From Paraburkholderia fungorum (GTDB lineage Bacteria > Pseudomonadota > Gammaproteobacteria > Burkholderiales > Burkholderiaceae), in the NCBI RefSeq assembly GCF_900099835.1, contig NZ_FNKP01000003.1:1-64000 (forward strand): a stretch of DNA of 64,000 nucleotides, written 5' to 3'. The position numbers were made by a program, and so were the translations under genes. Below are positions 27,287 to 36,599 of the stretch, piece after piece. Positions within the stretch are counted from its first letter, which is position 1. The number at the start of each line of letters is the position of its first letter. Below the pieces are notes generated by a model that saw only the letters and a list, made by a program, of their open reading frames with translations, did no database searches and was not told the origin of the DNA.

Positions 27287-28630
27287 ATCCCCCCCGGTGC
27301 ATTTTTTTCGTGTTTATTGTCGAAAGCGGCGGAGGATTTTGCGATCCGGAAGTCAATCAATTGACCGATAAAGCCTGCATTCCGACAGGAGATTCGATGC
27401 CGCTAACACGTGCGGGCCGTATCGTTAGCGCATTAAAGTGCGTAAGGACTCTCCCTGAAACCAATCAGATGCTAGAGGGGGGAGTTTCATCTGATCATAT
27501 CAGGCTTTGTATAATTTCAAGGCAGATTGGTGACATGACTTAGCGGTTTTATGCTGGATGGATTTATTCCGCTCGCCTCGGGATGGCGCGCTCAAGTTTG
27601 TCCTGTCTTGCGACAGTCGTTTATCCGGAATAAATATTGACGAACCCGTCGACTTGCAAGATGACTACGATTGAGAGTTTCCGCGCAAACTTGCGTACGC
27701 GGGTTATCAGGTAAATCATTTAAAATAAACAAATCGCGAAAAATTTCGTAAAGTTTCGGATTAAATTGTTCTGGGATTTGGTACGCCAAAAATCGTGTCG
27801 AATATTCGCTTCCACTGAAACAACGTCGCCTTGGTTCTGTGCCGTTTTCCATGATTTTCTGAGCTTGAGATGCCGCTACTTAACTGTTCCCGAACGATGG
27901 TCTCTGGTTCGGATGGACTGGTATCGCGAGATAGTTGAACCAGTGCATCCCACGCGCGATCGCGATTGATACTGCCCATAGCGGCCGCAGGATCTCGCGG
28001 CCTGCGCGTGCAGGTTGTTGTCACTTCGGGCGGCCTGGCCGTGCGGTGTTCTCACGAAGCTGCTGCGAGCCTTGGCAATGCTGCAGTAATGGCAACTGCT
28101 ACCAAGCGAGGTTTGACGGCGTAACACTAAACGAACCCACACACGCTGCACAAATTCGAAAAAACGTAACTTCACGACAAGAAGCTGGTGATGCGGATCG
28201 CGTCTAAAAGACAAGGATATCCGACCCAACGCAAGGCTGTAGTTCGGGATTAGCTGACATCCGACCAGATAAGGCGCATACGGCGAGTGGTGGACTGCAG
28301 ACGGCGGTGATATCACGCGGCTCGATGTCAGCTTCCCTCTTCAGCGAACTCACCCTTTCGACCCACTGCAGTCAGATAACTTTCTCTAAACCGGTCAGTC
28401 AGCCGAACCCCCATTTCGCGAACTGGAGTGCCAAAAAGCGGCCGTTGGCGACTTCACCCAATCGGCCAGAAGTGGTCGCCTGAATCTCGCTGTCGAGTGT
28501 CCGCTCTCAAAACACTACGCCCCTACACTGAAAGCGCGATGGATTGCGGTGCGCCTGTAGGCTAGAGGATCGACTTCACAACGCGAAGCGTCGTGCTAGC
28601 ATCTGCGTCCCATTGGAGATTGGAGAATAT
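27287..28630. other. Gene-poor, partly AT-rich region upstream of vgrG
   Basis: About 1.34 kb. The part nearest vgrG (27300-27860) is clearly more AT-rich than its surroundings, with runs such as AAAATAAACAAAT near 27723, and must hold the vgrG promoter. A minus-strand frame at 27592-27852 is open for 86 codons but matches nothing I know. The remainder shows overlapping chance frames. No transposase or terminal repeats were identified. Confidence 0.4.
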
Positions 28631-28969
28631 ATGCGCAGTGTGCTTACTACCGTGGTATCGCTTCTTACACTTGTTGGCTGCGCACAGCCCCGACACTCTG
28701 AAACAAGCATCGAGTGCAAATTCTCGCCGCCTGAGTACCCGGCACTCTCGCGACGCAACAGGGAAACGGGAACGGTAGATGTACGAGCAATGACAGATAG
28801 CGACGGGAAAATTACTGGCGTAGCGCTTGAAAGAAGTAGCGGCTATCAACGCCTAGATGCTGCTGCACTAGCCGCTATGCGAGCTTCAACATGCGAACCT
28901 CTCTACCGAAACGGTACTCGCGCGCCGTTTTCACTGACGCAAACCTTCCACTTTAATTTGACCGACTAG
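28631..28969 (+). CDS. Small lipoprotein with TonB C-terminal-like domain
   Basis: 112 residues from ATG 28631, preceded by GGAGAATAT. The lipobox LVGC puts the lipidated Cys at residue 17. The rest matches a TonB/TolA C-terminal fold: PPEYPALSRRNRETGTVDVR, then a VALERSSGYQRLDAAALAAMR helix and a final strand (FSLTQTFHFNL). There is no N-terminal membrane anchor or Pro-rich spacer of a true TonB, so it probably does not energise receptors. It may be a periplasmic accessory protein. It is isolated between two gene-poor gaps. Confidence 0.75.
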   Translation: MRSVLTTVVSLLTLVGCAQPRHSETSIECKFSPPEYPALSRRNRETGTVDVRAMTDSDGKITGVALERSSGYQRLDAAALAAMRASTCEPLYRNGTRAPFSLTQTFHFNLTD

Positions 28970-29784
28970 ATTCATTTTCGACTTAATACGACGCCTATCG
29001 GCGACAACGCATTGCAGCAATTCTTCCGCGCTCGCAGGGCTATAAGCCTGGCGACGACGCAACATGCAAGGAACATGGCCTTCAGGGCAACCGATCGCAC
29101 TCGAGTCGCGCTCCTTGATGTTTAGATCGGGTGCAGTGACTCGATCGCAGTGTGACCGCTTTGCGTCGGACAGCGGTCATCGGTGAGTACTTGATGAACG
29201 ACCGCTCAGGGTCGCATGCGGAAGTTCGCGACGCTGCACGATTCATCCGGCATCGTTTAGCGCGATCTTCCGATTTCGGCCATGAACCGGCATTCGTTCG
29301 CGTTGGTCGACTGGCCGCTGCCGTTTCGCTAAACGCCTTTCAACGGTTGCTGGAGGCGGTCGTGTCATCGGTGCTGGCGGGTAGTGATTCGGCCTTGGCG
29401 GGCAGGCGCAGATTGTGCAACGTACCGCGACTGCGTGTCGCAATGCTGTCATTCAAAAACGGTACGGGCTAATGTTGGGTTCCCGCAATGGTGAATGAGT
29501 TTTCCCGACCCCGAGCGGTCCTTCTTCGAGTACCGACAGACATCCGCTTTGCATATGGACTGAGACGGTCGCACAACGCTCAGAACGACTTTGTCTGGCG
29601 AGCGCACAAGGACGGCAGACCGCCGTGCTTTGTTCACTGCTTAACCGCTAACAATTGTGAGCGTCGGATGAAGGAGCTGCCCTGGCTGGCCCTCGCGCCA
29701 CCTACCTGATTTGCTCCGTGGATCGATTCGCGCGAATTCGCCATAATGGCAGGCATACTTTCTCGAATAAAAACAGGATGCCTT
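28970..29784. other. Gene-poor stretch with small inverted repeat
   Basis: About 815 bp without a supportable gene. An 8-bp inverted repeat TGACCGCT/AGCGGTCA (29153-29160 and 29172-29179, 11-nt loop) is present, and GACCGCT-like words recur nearby (29210, 29510). This could be decayed intergenic repeat DNA, but I could not define a full unit. Confidence 0.35.
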
Positions 29785-30753
29785 ATGAGTGATATTCAGC
29801 TATTTCGTCTCTCGAATGGAACAGCGAGTGAACTACCGAGCCAAGTCGCGAAGCTGGAGAAGCACCTGCAAAGCTTGATGGAAGTGAACATGCAAACGTT
29901 ACTCGGCGTGCACTTCCTCGCCACCGAATACACAACCGGCAAGACCCATCGGGGCCGCATTGATTCTCTGGGCCTGGACGAGAACGGATGTCCGGTCATT
30001 GTCGAGTACAAGCGGCATAGTAACGAAAACGTTATCAACCAAGGGTTGTACTATTTGGACTGGTTGCTCGACCATCAAGCGGAATTCCGCTGGTTGGTAA
30101 TGGACAAGCTCGGAAAAGATGAGGCCGACAAGATCGAATGGGCTGGCACACGCCTTCTGTGTGTCGCCGCCGATTTCACGCGCTACGACCAGCATGCCGT
30201 TCAACAGATCCCGCGAAACGTCGAACTGATTCGGTACAAACTGTTCGGAGATGACTTACTGCTACTGGAACTGGTCAACGCGCAAAGCACCCCTGAAAGT
30301 GCAGTGAACACATCAGCGTCGACCGGCGCACTCGCTCCGGCTGAATCGGTCTCTGCGGTGGGAGCAGGCGCCATGCCTGACGTCGCGAAACCGGCAGGAA
30401 AGGACAAGACGGTTGACGAGCAACTCGCGCTTGCTTCTCAAGAAATACGTGATCTTCACGCAAATATCGCCAGTTTTCTGCTGAGCATGGGGGACGACGT
30501 GCAGGAAAAGCGGTTAAAGCTCTATACCGCGTTTCGGCGTCTGAAGAATTTTGCATGTGCGATTCCGTATCCGAACAAGATACTGATGACCCTACGGCTC
30601 GCCCCTATCACGGTCGGGTTGGAGGAGGGCTTTTCTCGGGACATCAGCCAGATCGGTCATTGGGGCACCGGGGACGTCGAATTGACGTTGCGCAGTCAAG
30701 CCGATTTCGATCGTGCGAAGGCATTGCTCGAACGCAGCTATACCGAGGCCTGA
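29785..30753 (+). CDS. NucS-like PD-(D/E)XK nuclease-fold protein with DUF5655 C-terminal domain
   Basis: 322 residues from ATG 29785. The N-terminal part has the PD-(D/E)XK pattern of NucS/DUF91 proteins: Asp60 in GRIDSL, then Glu74 and Lys76 in VIVEYKRH, with a preceding acidic helix (SLMEVNMQTLLGV). A Pro/Ala/Ser-rich linker follows at about 185-215. The last 100 residues (FRRLKNFACAIPYPNKILM, GHWGTGDVELTLRS) match the DUF5655 domain. It may bind or cut nucleic acid; no partner gene is adjacent, and the biological role is unknown. Confidence 0.75.
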   Translation: MSDIQLFRLSNGTASELPSQVAKLEKHLQSLMEVNMQTLLGVHFLATEYTTGKTHRGRIDSLGLDENGCPVIVEYKRHSNENVINQGLYYLDWLLDHQAEFRWLVMDKLGKDEADKIEWAGTRLLCVAADFTRYDQHAVQQIPRNVELIRYKLFGDDLLLLELVNAQSTPESAVNTSASTGALAPAESVSAVGAGAMPDVAKPAGKDKTVDEQLALASQEIRDLHANIASFLLSMGDDVQEKRLKLYTAFRRLKNFACAIPYPNKILMTLRLAPITVGLEEGFSRDISQIGHWGTGDVELTLRSQADFDRAKALLERSYTEA

Positions 30754-31145
30754 GCAACGCCGTCACGCGTGATGATTGGTCAATTCCGATCGAATATGGG
30801 CTGACCGTTGTTACGGCCAAGTAGTCAAACGCGGCACGGTTACCACCATCAGCGCGAATGGCGATGACTCGTCGACCACGTCAACACTGGTCGTCTTCTC
30901 ATTGACGTGCTCGACATCGAGGCAGAATGTGAAGTGCCTGATTCGTCTACTCGTAGTCTGACCGTTATCGAAACGGTAGAAACCACCGCTCCGATCGCCG
31001 AACCTCAGATGCGACGACCGTCTTCCAGACCGGCTGAACCTGCATCTAAGTCGCCGGATATGGCCGACCAATCCCTCGTACCCAAAAATTCCGCGGATAC
31101 GTACGGCAGCGTCACATCGGGGAGCCTATGCACCGGAGGCAACCC
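30754..31145. other. Convergent spacer, about 390 bp
   Basis: Lies between the nuclease-like gene and the convergent FUSC gene. Short frames exist on both strands, but none has start signals or family resemblance. Nothing else was recognised. Confidence 0.4.
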
Positions 31146-33176
31146 TCAGACAGTACCCGCCTCGCGCTCCTGCCCAACTCCCACATAACAGTCAAATATC
31201 GTCACCAGATGGTGGATCGCCTGCTCGAGATCGTCTGTCGGCATGTCAGCACGGTGTGTCAGTTGTTGCAACTCCCTGGACGTAAGCGCATGCACGAGCT
31301 TTACAGCCAGTCTGTCGTACTGCGCGGCTCTTTCTTTGTCGTCTGCGTCCGGCTCCTCGCTTCGCAGCATCTCCGTGACCGCAGCGGCGCCGCACACCAA
31401 TCGCATCGCGATGCTCAGGTTCTGCAAATGTTCAAGCCGCGCCGATCTCCGATACCCTTCGAGAAGCATACGTTCTCTCGCGACTTCGAGCCGTGAACTG
31501 GCGAGACCTGCCTCGCGCTGAAGTTTATCGAGTGCGTCCATGGATCCGGCCGGCATTCTGAGTGCGGCGGAAGCGAATGCCATGTTTGCCGAAATCGCAG
31601 CGGAGATCGTTGCATTGAGTGCATGACTTTCCTTCGTCGGCAGGAGAAGGAAGCTTGCTGCCACGCCGACACAGGCGCCGACAAATTCATTGGCCAGACG
31701 CGCGACAATCAGGCCGTGCGCGGGATGGATAAAGTCCGACAGCAGCATGAACATCGGCGTGATGAAGACCACAAATAGTCCGTAGTTGACGAGTCTCAAG
31801 GAGACGGTCACCGCGGCAAGCAGCAAGATAGCCAATGAAGTGCTAACCGGACTGGACAGTGTCGTCAAGAGAACTGCCGCAATCGTTCCGCCGATGAAGC
31901 TGCCGCACGCACGCTCCAGCACCCGCAGCCATGTATTGGCAGAAAGGGGCTGCGTGACGACAATTGCTGCTATTGCCCCCCAGTACGCAAACGTCACACT
32001 GAGCGATGTGCCGATCACGAACGCGAGCACCGTGGCAACAGCAACTCTCAGCGCGTGCGTCCAGACCAGCCTGTCGATTGCGAATGGAGCCGAAGGCGCA
32101 GGCGCGGCCGTCGTGGATTCGATTGGAACCCGAGGTTTATGGCCGGCGACATGAGTGATGGCCGTGGCCGCATAAGCAAGCGCTCGCGCGGTCTGGTCTT
32201 TGCGTTCAGCGGTCTGCTGCAATAAAACGTGTGCCTGTGCGATCAGTTGCGGTGGAATGGGTTGTTCCCGCTGCGCTTGCGCAACCACGCTATGCAGCAA
32301 CTGTCGCAAGCCAACGAGTTGTTGCCGCGATTTATCGTCGATGACACATGCCTCGTTGCGTCGAACATGGCCGATTGCAATCAGCGCGGAAAAAATCCGT
32401 CCTGCGGCATCGACGCCAGGACCGAGATCGGGGGCGGTACGGACGTCGTGCGCCGCCAGAGCCCTGGCGCGCTCGATGGCCATACGGACGCCGCGGCGAT
32501 GCACAGTATCGAACTCGATCCAGCCCTGTGCGTCGTTTCCCGGTCGCGAATCCAGCGACTCCAGCAAGCCAGCCATGTCGGCGAGTCGGTCGAAAATCGT
32601 TGCAAGTGCAAAGCCCGCAGACTGCGGATGCGAGATCGGCCACAGGAAGATGCAAAACAGCATCGTCCACATCGACCCGAGCAGAAAATAGCCGCCGTGA
32701 ACAAGTGCAACAGCAAGCGGTGCGGGCGACGCAATCCCGATCACCACCGCAAGCGACGCAATCAATCCCGCCTGCGCTGGCATGGGTCCGAGCGAGGGTT
32801 TGTAGGAGCGCGTCAGTCCACAGAGCAAGACGAGAACAAACAGCGTAACGAGGCTGACTGCGTAGCCCCAAAGCGCAGCATAGGACGCGAGGGGCATGAC
32901 GACCACGCCCATGGCCGTAAAGATGGCCATCGCCTTCAGGCGCTGCGACTTCGACCCTTGCGGATCGCACAGACAGTTCCAGAAAGCCGCCACCGCGCTG
33001 AATGCGATGTCAGCACGACCGAGCATCGCCGCAGCACAGAGCATCGGCGCCATGGCAAGCGCGGCGTGTATGCCTTCCGCAATTCCGATCCGTTCGGGCG
33101 TGATCGCGAAGACATGTCCCTCCGCTCGAACCGTGCGGCGGCTGACCATGGATACGAACCTGGCGATGATCGTCAT
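31146..33176 (-). CDS. FUSC-family inner-membrane efflux protein (aromatic-acid exporter type)
   Basis: 676 residues, the size of AaeB/YccS-like proteins. It has two membrane bundles: one N-terminal (about residues 35-180, including VVMPLASYAALWGYAVSLV and PLAVALVHGGYFLLGSMW) and one after residue 365 (HALRVAVATVLAFVIGTSL, SFIGGTIAAVLL). They are separated and followed by soluble helical regions. Members export hydroxylated aromatic acids or similar compounds together with membrane-fusion partners. No AaeA-like gene is adjacent, so the partner must be elsewhere. Confidence 0.85.
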   Translation of the reverse strand: MTIIARFVSMVSRRTVRAEGHVFAITPERIGIAEGIHAALAMAPMLCAAAMLGRADIAFSAVAAFWNCLCDPQGSKSQRLKAMAIFTAMGVVVMPLASYAALWGYAVSLVTLFVLVLLCGLTRSYKPSLGPMPAQAGLIASLAVVIGIASPAPLAVALVHGGYFLLGSMWTMLFCIFLWPISHPQSAGFALATIFDRLADMAGLLESLDSRPGNDAQGWIEFDTVHRRGVRMAIERARALAAHDVRTAPDLGPGVDAAGRIFSALIAIGHVRRNEACVIDDKSRQQLVGLRQLLHSVVAQAQREQPIPPQLIAQAHVLLQQTAERKDQTARALAYAATAITHVAGHKPRVPIESTTAAPAPSAPFAIDRLVWTHALRVAVATVLAFVIGTSLSVTFAYWGAIAAIVVTQPLSANTWLRVLERACGSFIGGTIAAVLLTTLSSPVSTSLAILLLAAVTVSLRLVNYGLFVVFITPMFMLLSDFIHPAHGLIVARLANEFVGACVGVAASFLLLPTKESHALNATISAAISANMAFASAALRMPAGSMDALDKLQREAGLASSRLEVARERMLLEGYRRSARLEHLQNLSIAMRLVCGAAAVTEMLRSEEPDADDKERAAQYDRLAVKLVHALTSRELQQLTHRADMPTDDLEQAIHHLVTIFDCYVGVGQEREAGTV

Positions 33177-33557
33177 AGTATTTTCTTTGTTCTGGAAATG
33201 TTGATCGCTGAAGGGCAGGATCCACGGAAATCCGGATCGCCGCGTGATGCTGCCCGGGCGTCAGTATTGCGCGTTTTCAGAACTTCATCGACCAATATTA
33301 TCCTGGCCTTAAAGCGTACCTCTGGTCGTGCATTGAGATGCTCGACGATACGCTCACAACAGACGCCCGACCATACGGGCGTCGCGCGAAGAGCGCCTAT
33401 ACGGTCGGGGGCAGGGAAGTGGACGGTCGGCAACAGCGGTGGTCACGCGGCCTCAACGGCACCCTCGGTCGCTCAGAGAGCCGCACTTCGATGTGCCTTC
33501 TGCGTACGCGTTGAACCAATAGCGTCAACGCTGTCTGCCGACGGCAATCTGACAGAT
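33177..33557. other. Intergenic region upstream of the FUSC gene
   Basis: About 380 bp holding the FUSC promoter and the 3' end of the Rut-like transcript. A minus-strand frame 33173-33433 (86 codons) has no recognisable family pattern and is not annotated. A clear terminator was not found. Confidence 0.35.
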
Positions 33558-34145
33558 CTACTCGCGCCACGCACCAAAATGCGCGAACTCATTCACGGAC
33601 AGCCGCACTCGGGGTGCCATCTCACGCTCGTTCAACGGAGTCGGCAGCGACTGAGGATCGCCGTGATGGGCGACAGAAATCATCGTCAACACCTCGTATC
33701 GCGCCGGGATCGCAAATGCATCGCGAAATGCGGCCGCGTCGATACCGCTCATTGCGTGCGCGGCGAGCCCGCGCGCGTGCGCTTCGAGAAGCAGCGCCAT
33801 CGCGGCTGCGCCTGCGTCATAGCCGGCTGTCGCGTTGAGGGTACCTTTGGCAGTCTGCGTGTCGGTCAACACGGCGAACAACACTTGCGCGTTGGTGTTC
33901 CATGACTGATTGAACGGAATCAGCGTCGCAAATGCACGATTGAATGCGTCGAGGTCGACAGCCTTTTCGAACACGACGAAACGCCATGGCTGCGCGTTAT
34001 AGGCGGACGGCGCCCAGCGCGCCGCTTCAAGCAGTGACAGCACCTGTGAATGCGCGACAGCCTGGTCCGAATACGCGCGCGGGCTCCAGCGTCCTGCGAG
34101 CAGCGGGTGAATGTCGATGTCGGTCGGTGTATTGCGGAGAGTCAT
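33558..34145 (-). CDS. Nitroreductase-family FMN oxidoreductase
   Basis: 195 residues from ATG 34145; the longer upstream frame to 34373 overlaps the Rid gene and is not credible. PLLAGRWSPRAYSDQ, then EAARWAPSAYNAQPWRFVVF, is the family FMN-binding start, and AAMALLLEAHARGLAAHAMSG the later segment. In E. coli the rut operon has a nitroreductase (RutE) that reduces malonic semialdehyde; this protein is a general nitroreductase by sequence and only RutE-like by position. It is the last gene of the cluster. Confidence 0.85.
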   Translation of the reverse strand: MTLRNTPTDIDIHPLLAGRWSPRAYSDQAVAHSQVLSLLEAARWAPSAYNAQPWRFVVFEKAVDLDAFNRAFATLIPFNQSWNTNAQVLFAVLTDTQTAKGTLNATAGYDAGAAAMALLLEAHARGLAAHAMSGIDAAAFRDAFAIPARYEVLTMISVAHHGDPQSLPTPLNEREMAPRVRLSVNEFAHFGAWRE

Positions 34146-34216
34146 CAATGGATCTCGGATAAGCACGGCCGCGCTCGCCCTGCGTGGGCGAAGCGCGACC
34201 GTCTGCGGAAAAGATG

Positions 34217-34624
34217 TCAGGTGGAAAGAGCGCGCGAAGGCACCATGACGGTTACGTCGATCTCGACCAGCATGTCGGGGTCGACGAGACCTGCAACGAG
34301 CACGAATGTACTGGCCGGAAAACGCCCCGCAGAAAAATGCTTGCTGCGTTCCGCGTGAATGGCCGGCAACCACTCGCGCGATGTCGAGTACGTGACGATC
34401 TTCACGATATCGTCGAGCGACGCGCCGAGTTCGCGCACCGCTATGCCGATGTTGTTCCAGATCTGCGCCATCTGCGCGGCAATATCGTGCCGGCCGACCA
34501 GTTCACCCTGTGCGTCCCACGCGACCTGGCCGGTCAGGAACACGGGCGACCCGTCCTTCACGATGCCATGCGTGTAGTAGCTTTGCGTTTTGAGTCCCGG
34601 CGGATTGACGTAACGTGTGCTCAT
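34217..34624 (-). CDS. Rid/YjgF-family protein, non-canonical
   Basis: 135 residues, one chorismate-mutase-like Rid domain: VFLTGQVAWDAQGELVG, then QIWNNIGIAVRELGASLDD. The catalytic Arg of RidA (Arg105 in PARSC) is replaced by Ser105 in FPASTFV, while the later Glu in MLVEIDV is kept. It is thus probably not a simple imine deaminase and may act on another reactive intermediate. The ATG overlaps the RutA-like stop (ATGA), so the two are coupled. Confidence 0.85.
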   Translation of the reverse strand: MSTRYVNPPGLKTQSYYTHGIVKDGSPVFLTGQVAWDAQGELVGRHDIAAQMAQIWNNIGIAVRELGASLDDIVKIVTYSTSREWLPAIHAERSKHFSAGRFPASTFVLVAGLVDPDMLVEIDVTVMVPSRALST

Positions 34625-35736
34625 GCGTGGGCTCCGCGCAGTGTCAGTGCATTGGTGCGCAGACCGTTCTCGGCGAGCGCATCGACGACCGAGGTGCCGA
34701 TGGTACGCAGATCGTCGATGAAATCCGGCACGATGACAGTAATGCCATCAAGATCCGCACCCTTGACGATGGTCGCAAGCTTCTGCCCGATCGTCGCGGG
34801 CGATCCGACGATCGCGGCCGGCGTCAGCGATTTCGCCGCATTGCCCTGCGCGATAAAGCGCTTGGCCATGGTGTTCTGTGCAAGGCTTTTGTCGCCGGAA
34901 TATTCGCGCGTCTGATTGTCGAGCGCCTCGGTGTCCACGCCGGAATTGAAATAGTCGACACGTTCCTGCGCCATCGCGTCCGTGTCGCCCGGCACGATGG
35001 TGAAGAGGCCATACGTCTTGAAGTCGTGCTTGCCGACTTCGGCGGCCAGTTCCTTCGCGCGCCGGCCGGTTTTGATGAAGTCGTCCTTGTCGCTACCGAG
35101 CAGGAAGCTCGCGGTGCAATTGCGGATCGTGAAGCGAAAGCCGGTGTCGGAGCCGCCTGCGCAGATGATCGGCGGCATGGTCGAGGGCTTCGGGTTCGAC
35201 ATGCAGTCTTCGAGCGTGAAGTACTCGCCCTTGTGATTCACGCGGTCCTCGGTCCACAGGCGTTTGAGCACCGTCAACCATTCCTCGGCAAAGGCATAGC
35301 GGCCCGCGTGATCGAGGTCGCGCCACAATCCCATTTGCCCCTGATCGTACGGGTTGGAACCGGCAACGATATTCAGCCCGAAGCGACCCTTCGACACCTG
35401 ATCGATCACCGCCGCCATCTTCGCGACGATGGCCGGGTGGAACACCATCGTGTGCACGGTGCCCCACACCTGGATGCGCGATGTCGCCTCGGCGAGCGCG
35501 GACATCGTCGACAGCGATTCGAGCGTGATGTCCCAGTGCTGGCTCGGGCCGCCGTAGCCGCGCCACTTCGCCATGCTCAGCGCAAAGTCGAGTCCGAGTT
35601 CCTCGGCGAGCTGCGCGACCGCCTTGTTGTATTCGTAGGTGGCGGGCAATTGCGGGCTGGTGGTCGACGTGATCCAGCCGCCGTTGCCGACCGGAAGAAA
35701 TACGCCGAGTTCGACGCTATTACGTTCTGTGCTCAT
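34621..35736 (-). CDS. RutA-like flavin-dependent monooxygenase (LLM class)
   Basis: 371 residues. Strong resemblance to pyrimidine oxygenase RutA: LGVFLPVGNGGW near the start, LGLDFALSMAKWRGYGG, LESLSTMSALAEATSRIQV and the KGRFGLNIVAGSNPYDQGQ loop. RutA opens the uracil ring using a flavin peroxide, with reduced flavin from RutF. Start ATG 35736 is chosen for AGGA six bases upstream. Its neighbours (ABC importer, RutF-, RutD- and RutC-like genes) support ring cleavage of an imported N-heterocycle. The absence of RutB suggests the substrate is not uracil itself. Confidence 0.87.
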   Translation of the reverse strand: MSTERNSVELGVFLPVGNGGWITSTTSPQLPATYEYNKAVAQLAEELGLDFALSMAKWRGYGGPSQHWDITLESLSTMSALAEATSRIQVWGTVHTMVFHPAIVAKMAAVIDQVSKGRFGLNIVAGSNPYDQGQMGLWRDLDHAGRYAFAEEWLTVLKRLWTEDRVNHKGEYFTLEDCMSNPKPSTMPPIICAGGSDTGFRFTIRNCTASFLLGSDKDDFIKTGRRAKELAAEVGKHDFKTYGLFTIVPGDTDAMAQERVDYFNSGVDTEALDNQTREYSGDKSLAQNTMAKRFIAQGNAAKSLTPAAIVGSPATIGQKLATIVKGADLDGITVIVPDFIDDLRTIGTSVVDALAENGLRTNALTLRGAHA

Positions 35737-35770
35737 GGTCATTCCTGAAGTCAAAGGTGATGCATTCAAT

Positions 35771-36577
35771 TCAAGCGGCGTCGAGCGCGGCGGGCACTGC
35801 GAGCGCCTTGCGGGATTCTTCGTGGAGCGTCTCCAGCAACTGCTCTTCGAACAGGCCGAACTCGCGCGACCCGGACATCGCGAGCGTGCGGGGTCGCGGC
35901 AGGTCGATACGCAGATCGAGTTTCACGCTGGTCGGCCGCGCGCCGAGCACGACGACCCGATCCGACAGAAAGATCGCCTCGTGGATGTCGTGCGTGATCA
36001 TCACGGCGGTCCATGCATGCTGCGACCACACCTCCTGCAGCCAGTTCTGCATCTCGATGCGCGTGAGCGAGTCGAGCGCGCCGAACGGTTCGTCCAGCAG
36101 CAGGATGTCGCGGCCCAGTACGACAGTGCGCAGGAACGCCGCGCGCTGGCGCATGCCGCCGGACAATTCGAACGGCAGATTGTTTTCGAAACCGGCGAGA
36201 CCGAAGGCGGGGAACAGTTCACGTGCCTTCTTCTGCGCGTCCTTGCGTTTCACGCCGGCCAGTTCGAGCCCGAGCGTGGTGTTCTGGAGAATCGTGCGCC
36301 ACGGGAACAGCAGATCCTTTTGCGGCATATACGCAAACGGTGTGCAGTCGCCGGTGCGGTCGCGGCCGTCGACCAGCACATGACCGCTGCTCGGCGGTTC
36401 GAGTCCGGCCATGATGTTGAACACGGTGCTCTTGCCGCAGCCCGACGGTCCGATCACCGACACGAACTCGCCGGGCCTGGCCTTGAACGAGACGTCGCTT
36501 ACCACATCGCGCACGGCGTTCTTGCCGAGCGCGAACGATTTGCGCACGCCGAGCAATTCGATTTTGTTGACACTCAT
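35771..36577 (-). CDS. ABC importer ATPase, nitrate/sulfonate/pyrimidine-precursor type
   Basis: 268 residues with a complete single ATPase domain: Walker A GPSGCGKST, the Q-loop region YMPQKDLLFPWRT, signature LSGGMRQR, Walker B ILLLDEPFGALD and the H-loop ITHDIHEA. The start at ATG 36577 follows GGAG. It belongs to the SsuB/TauB/ThiZ group and pairs with the permease encoded 22 bp upstream. It powers uptake of the presumed heterocyclic substrate. Confidence 0.92.
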   Translation of the reverse strand: MSVNKIELLGVRKSFALGKNAVRDVVSDVSFKARPGEFVSVIGPSGCGKSTVFNIMAGLEPPSSGHVLVDGRDRTGDCTPFAYMPQKDLLFPWRTILQNTTLGLELAGVKRKDAQKKARELFPAFGLAGFENNLPFELSGGMRQRAAFLRTVVLGRDILLLDEPFGALDSLTRIEMQNWLQEVWSQHAWTAVMITHDIHEAIFLSDRVVVLGARPTSVKLDLRIDLPRPRTLAMSGSREFGLFEEQLLETLHEESRKALAVPAALDAA

Positions 36578-36599
36578 GATGGGCTCCCGGGTCCGGTTG

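Noticed and set aside
29153..29179. TGACCGCT inverted repeat as an insertion-sequence end or attachment site
   Set aside because: Only 8-bp arms, no transposase or integrase nearby, and no target duplication could be defined.
32229..33905. 558-codon plus-strand frame opposite the FUSC gene
   Set aside because: Arg-rich low-quality sequence, antisense to a clear transporter with proper membrane segments; no ribosome site.
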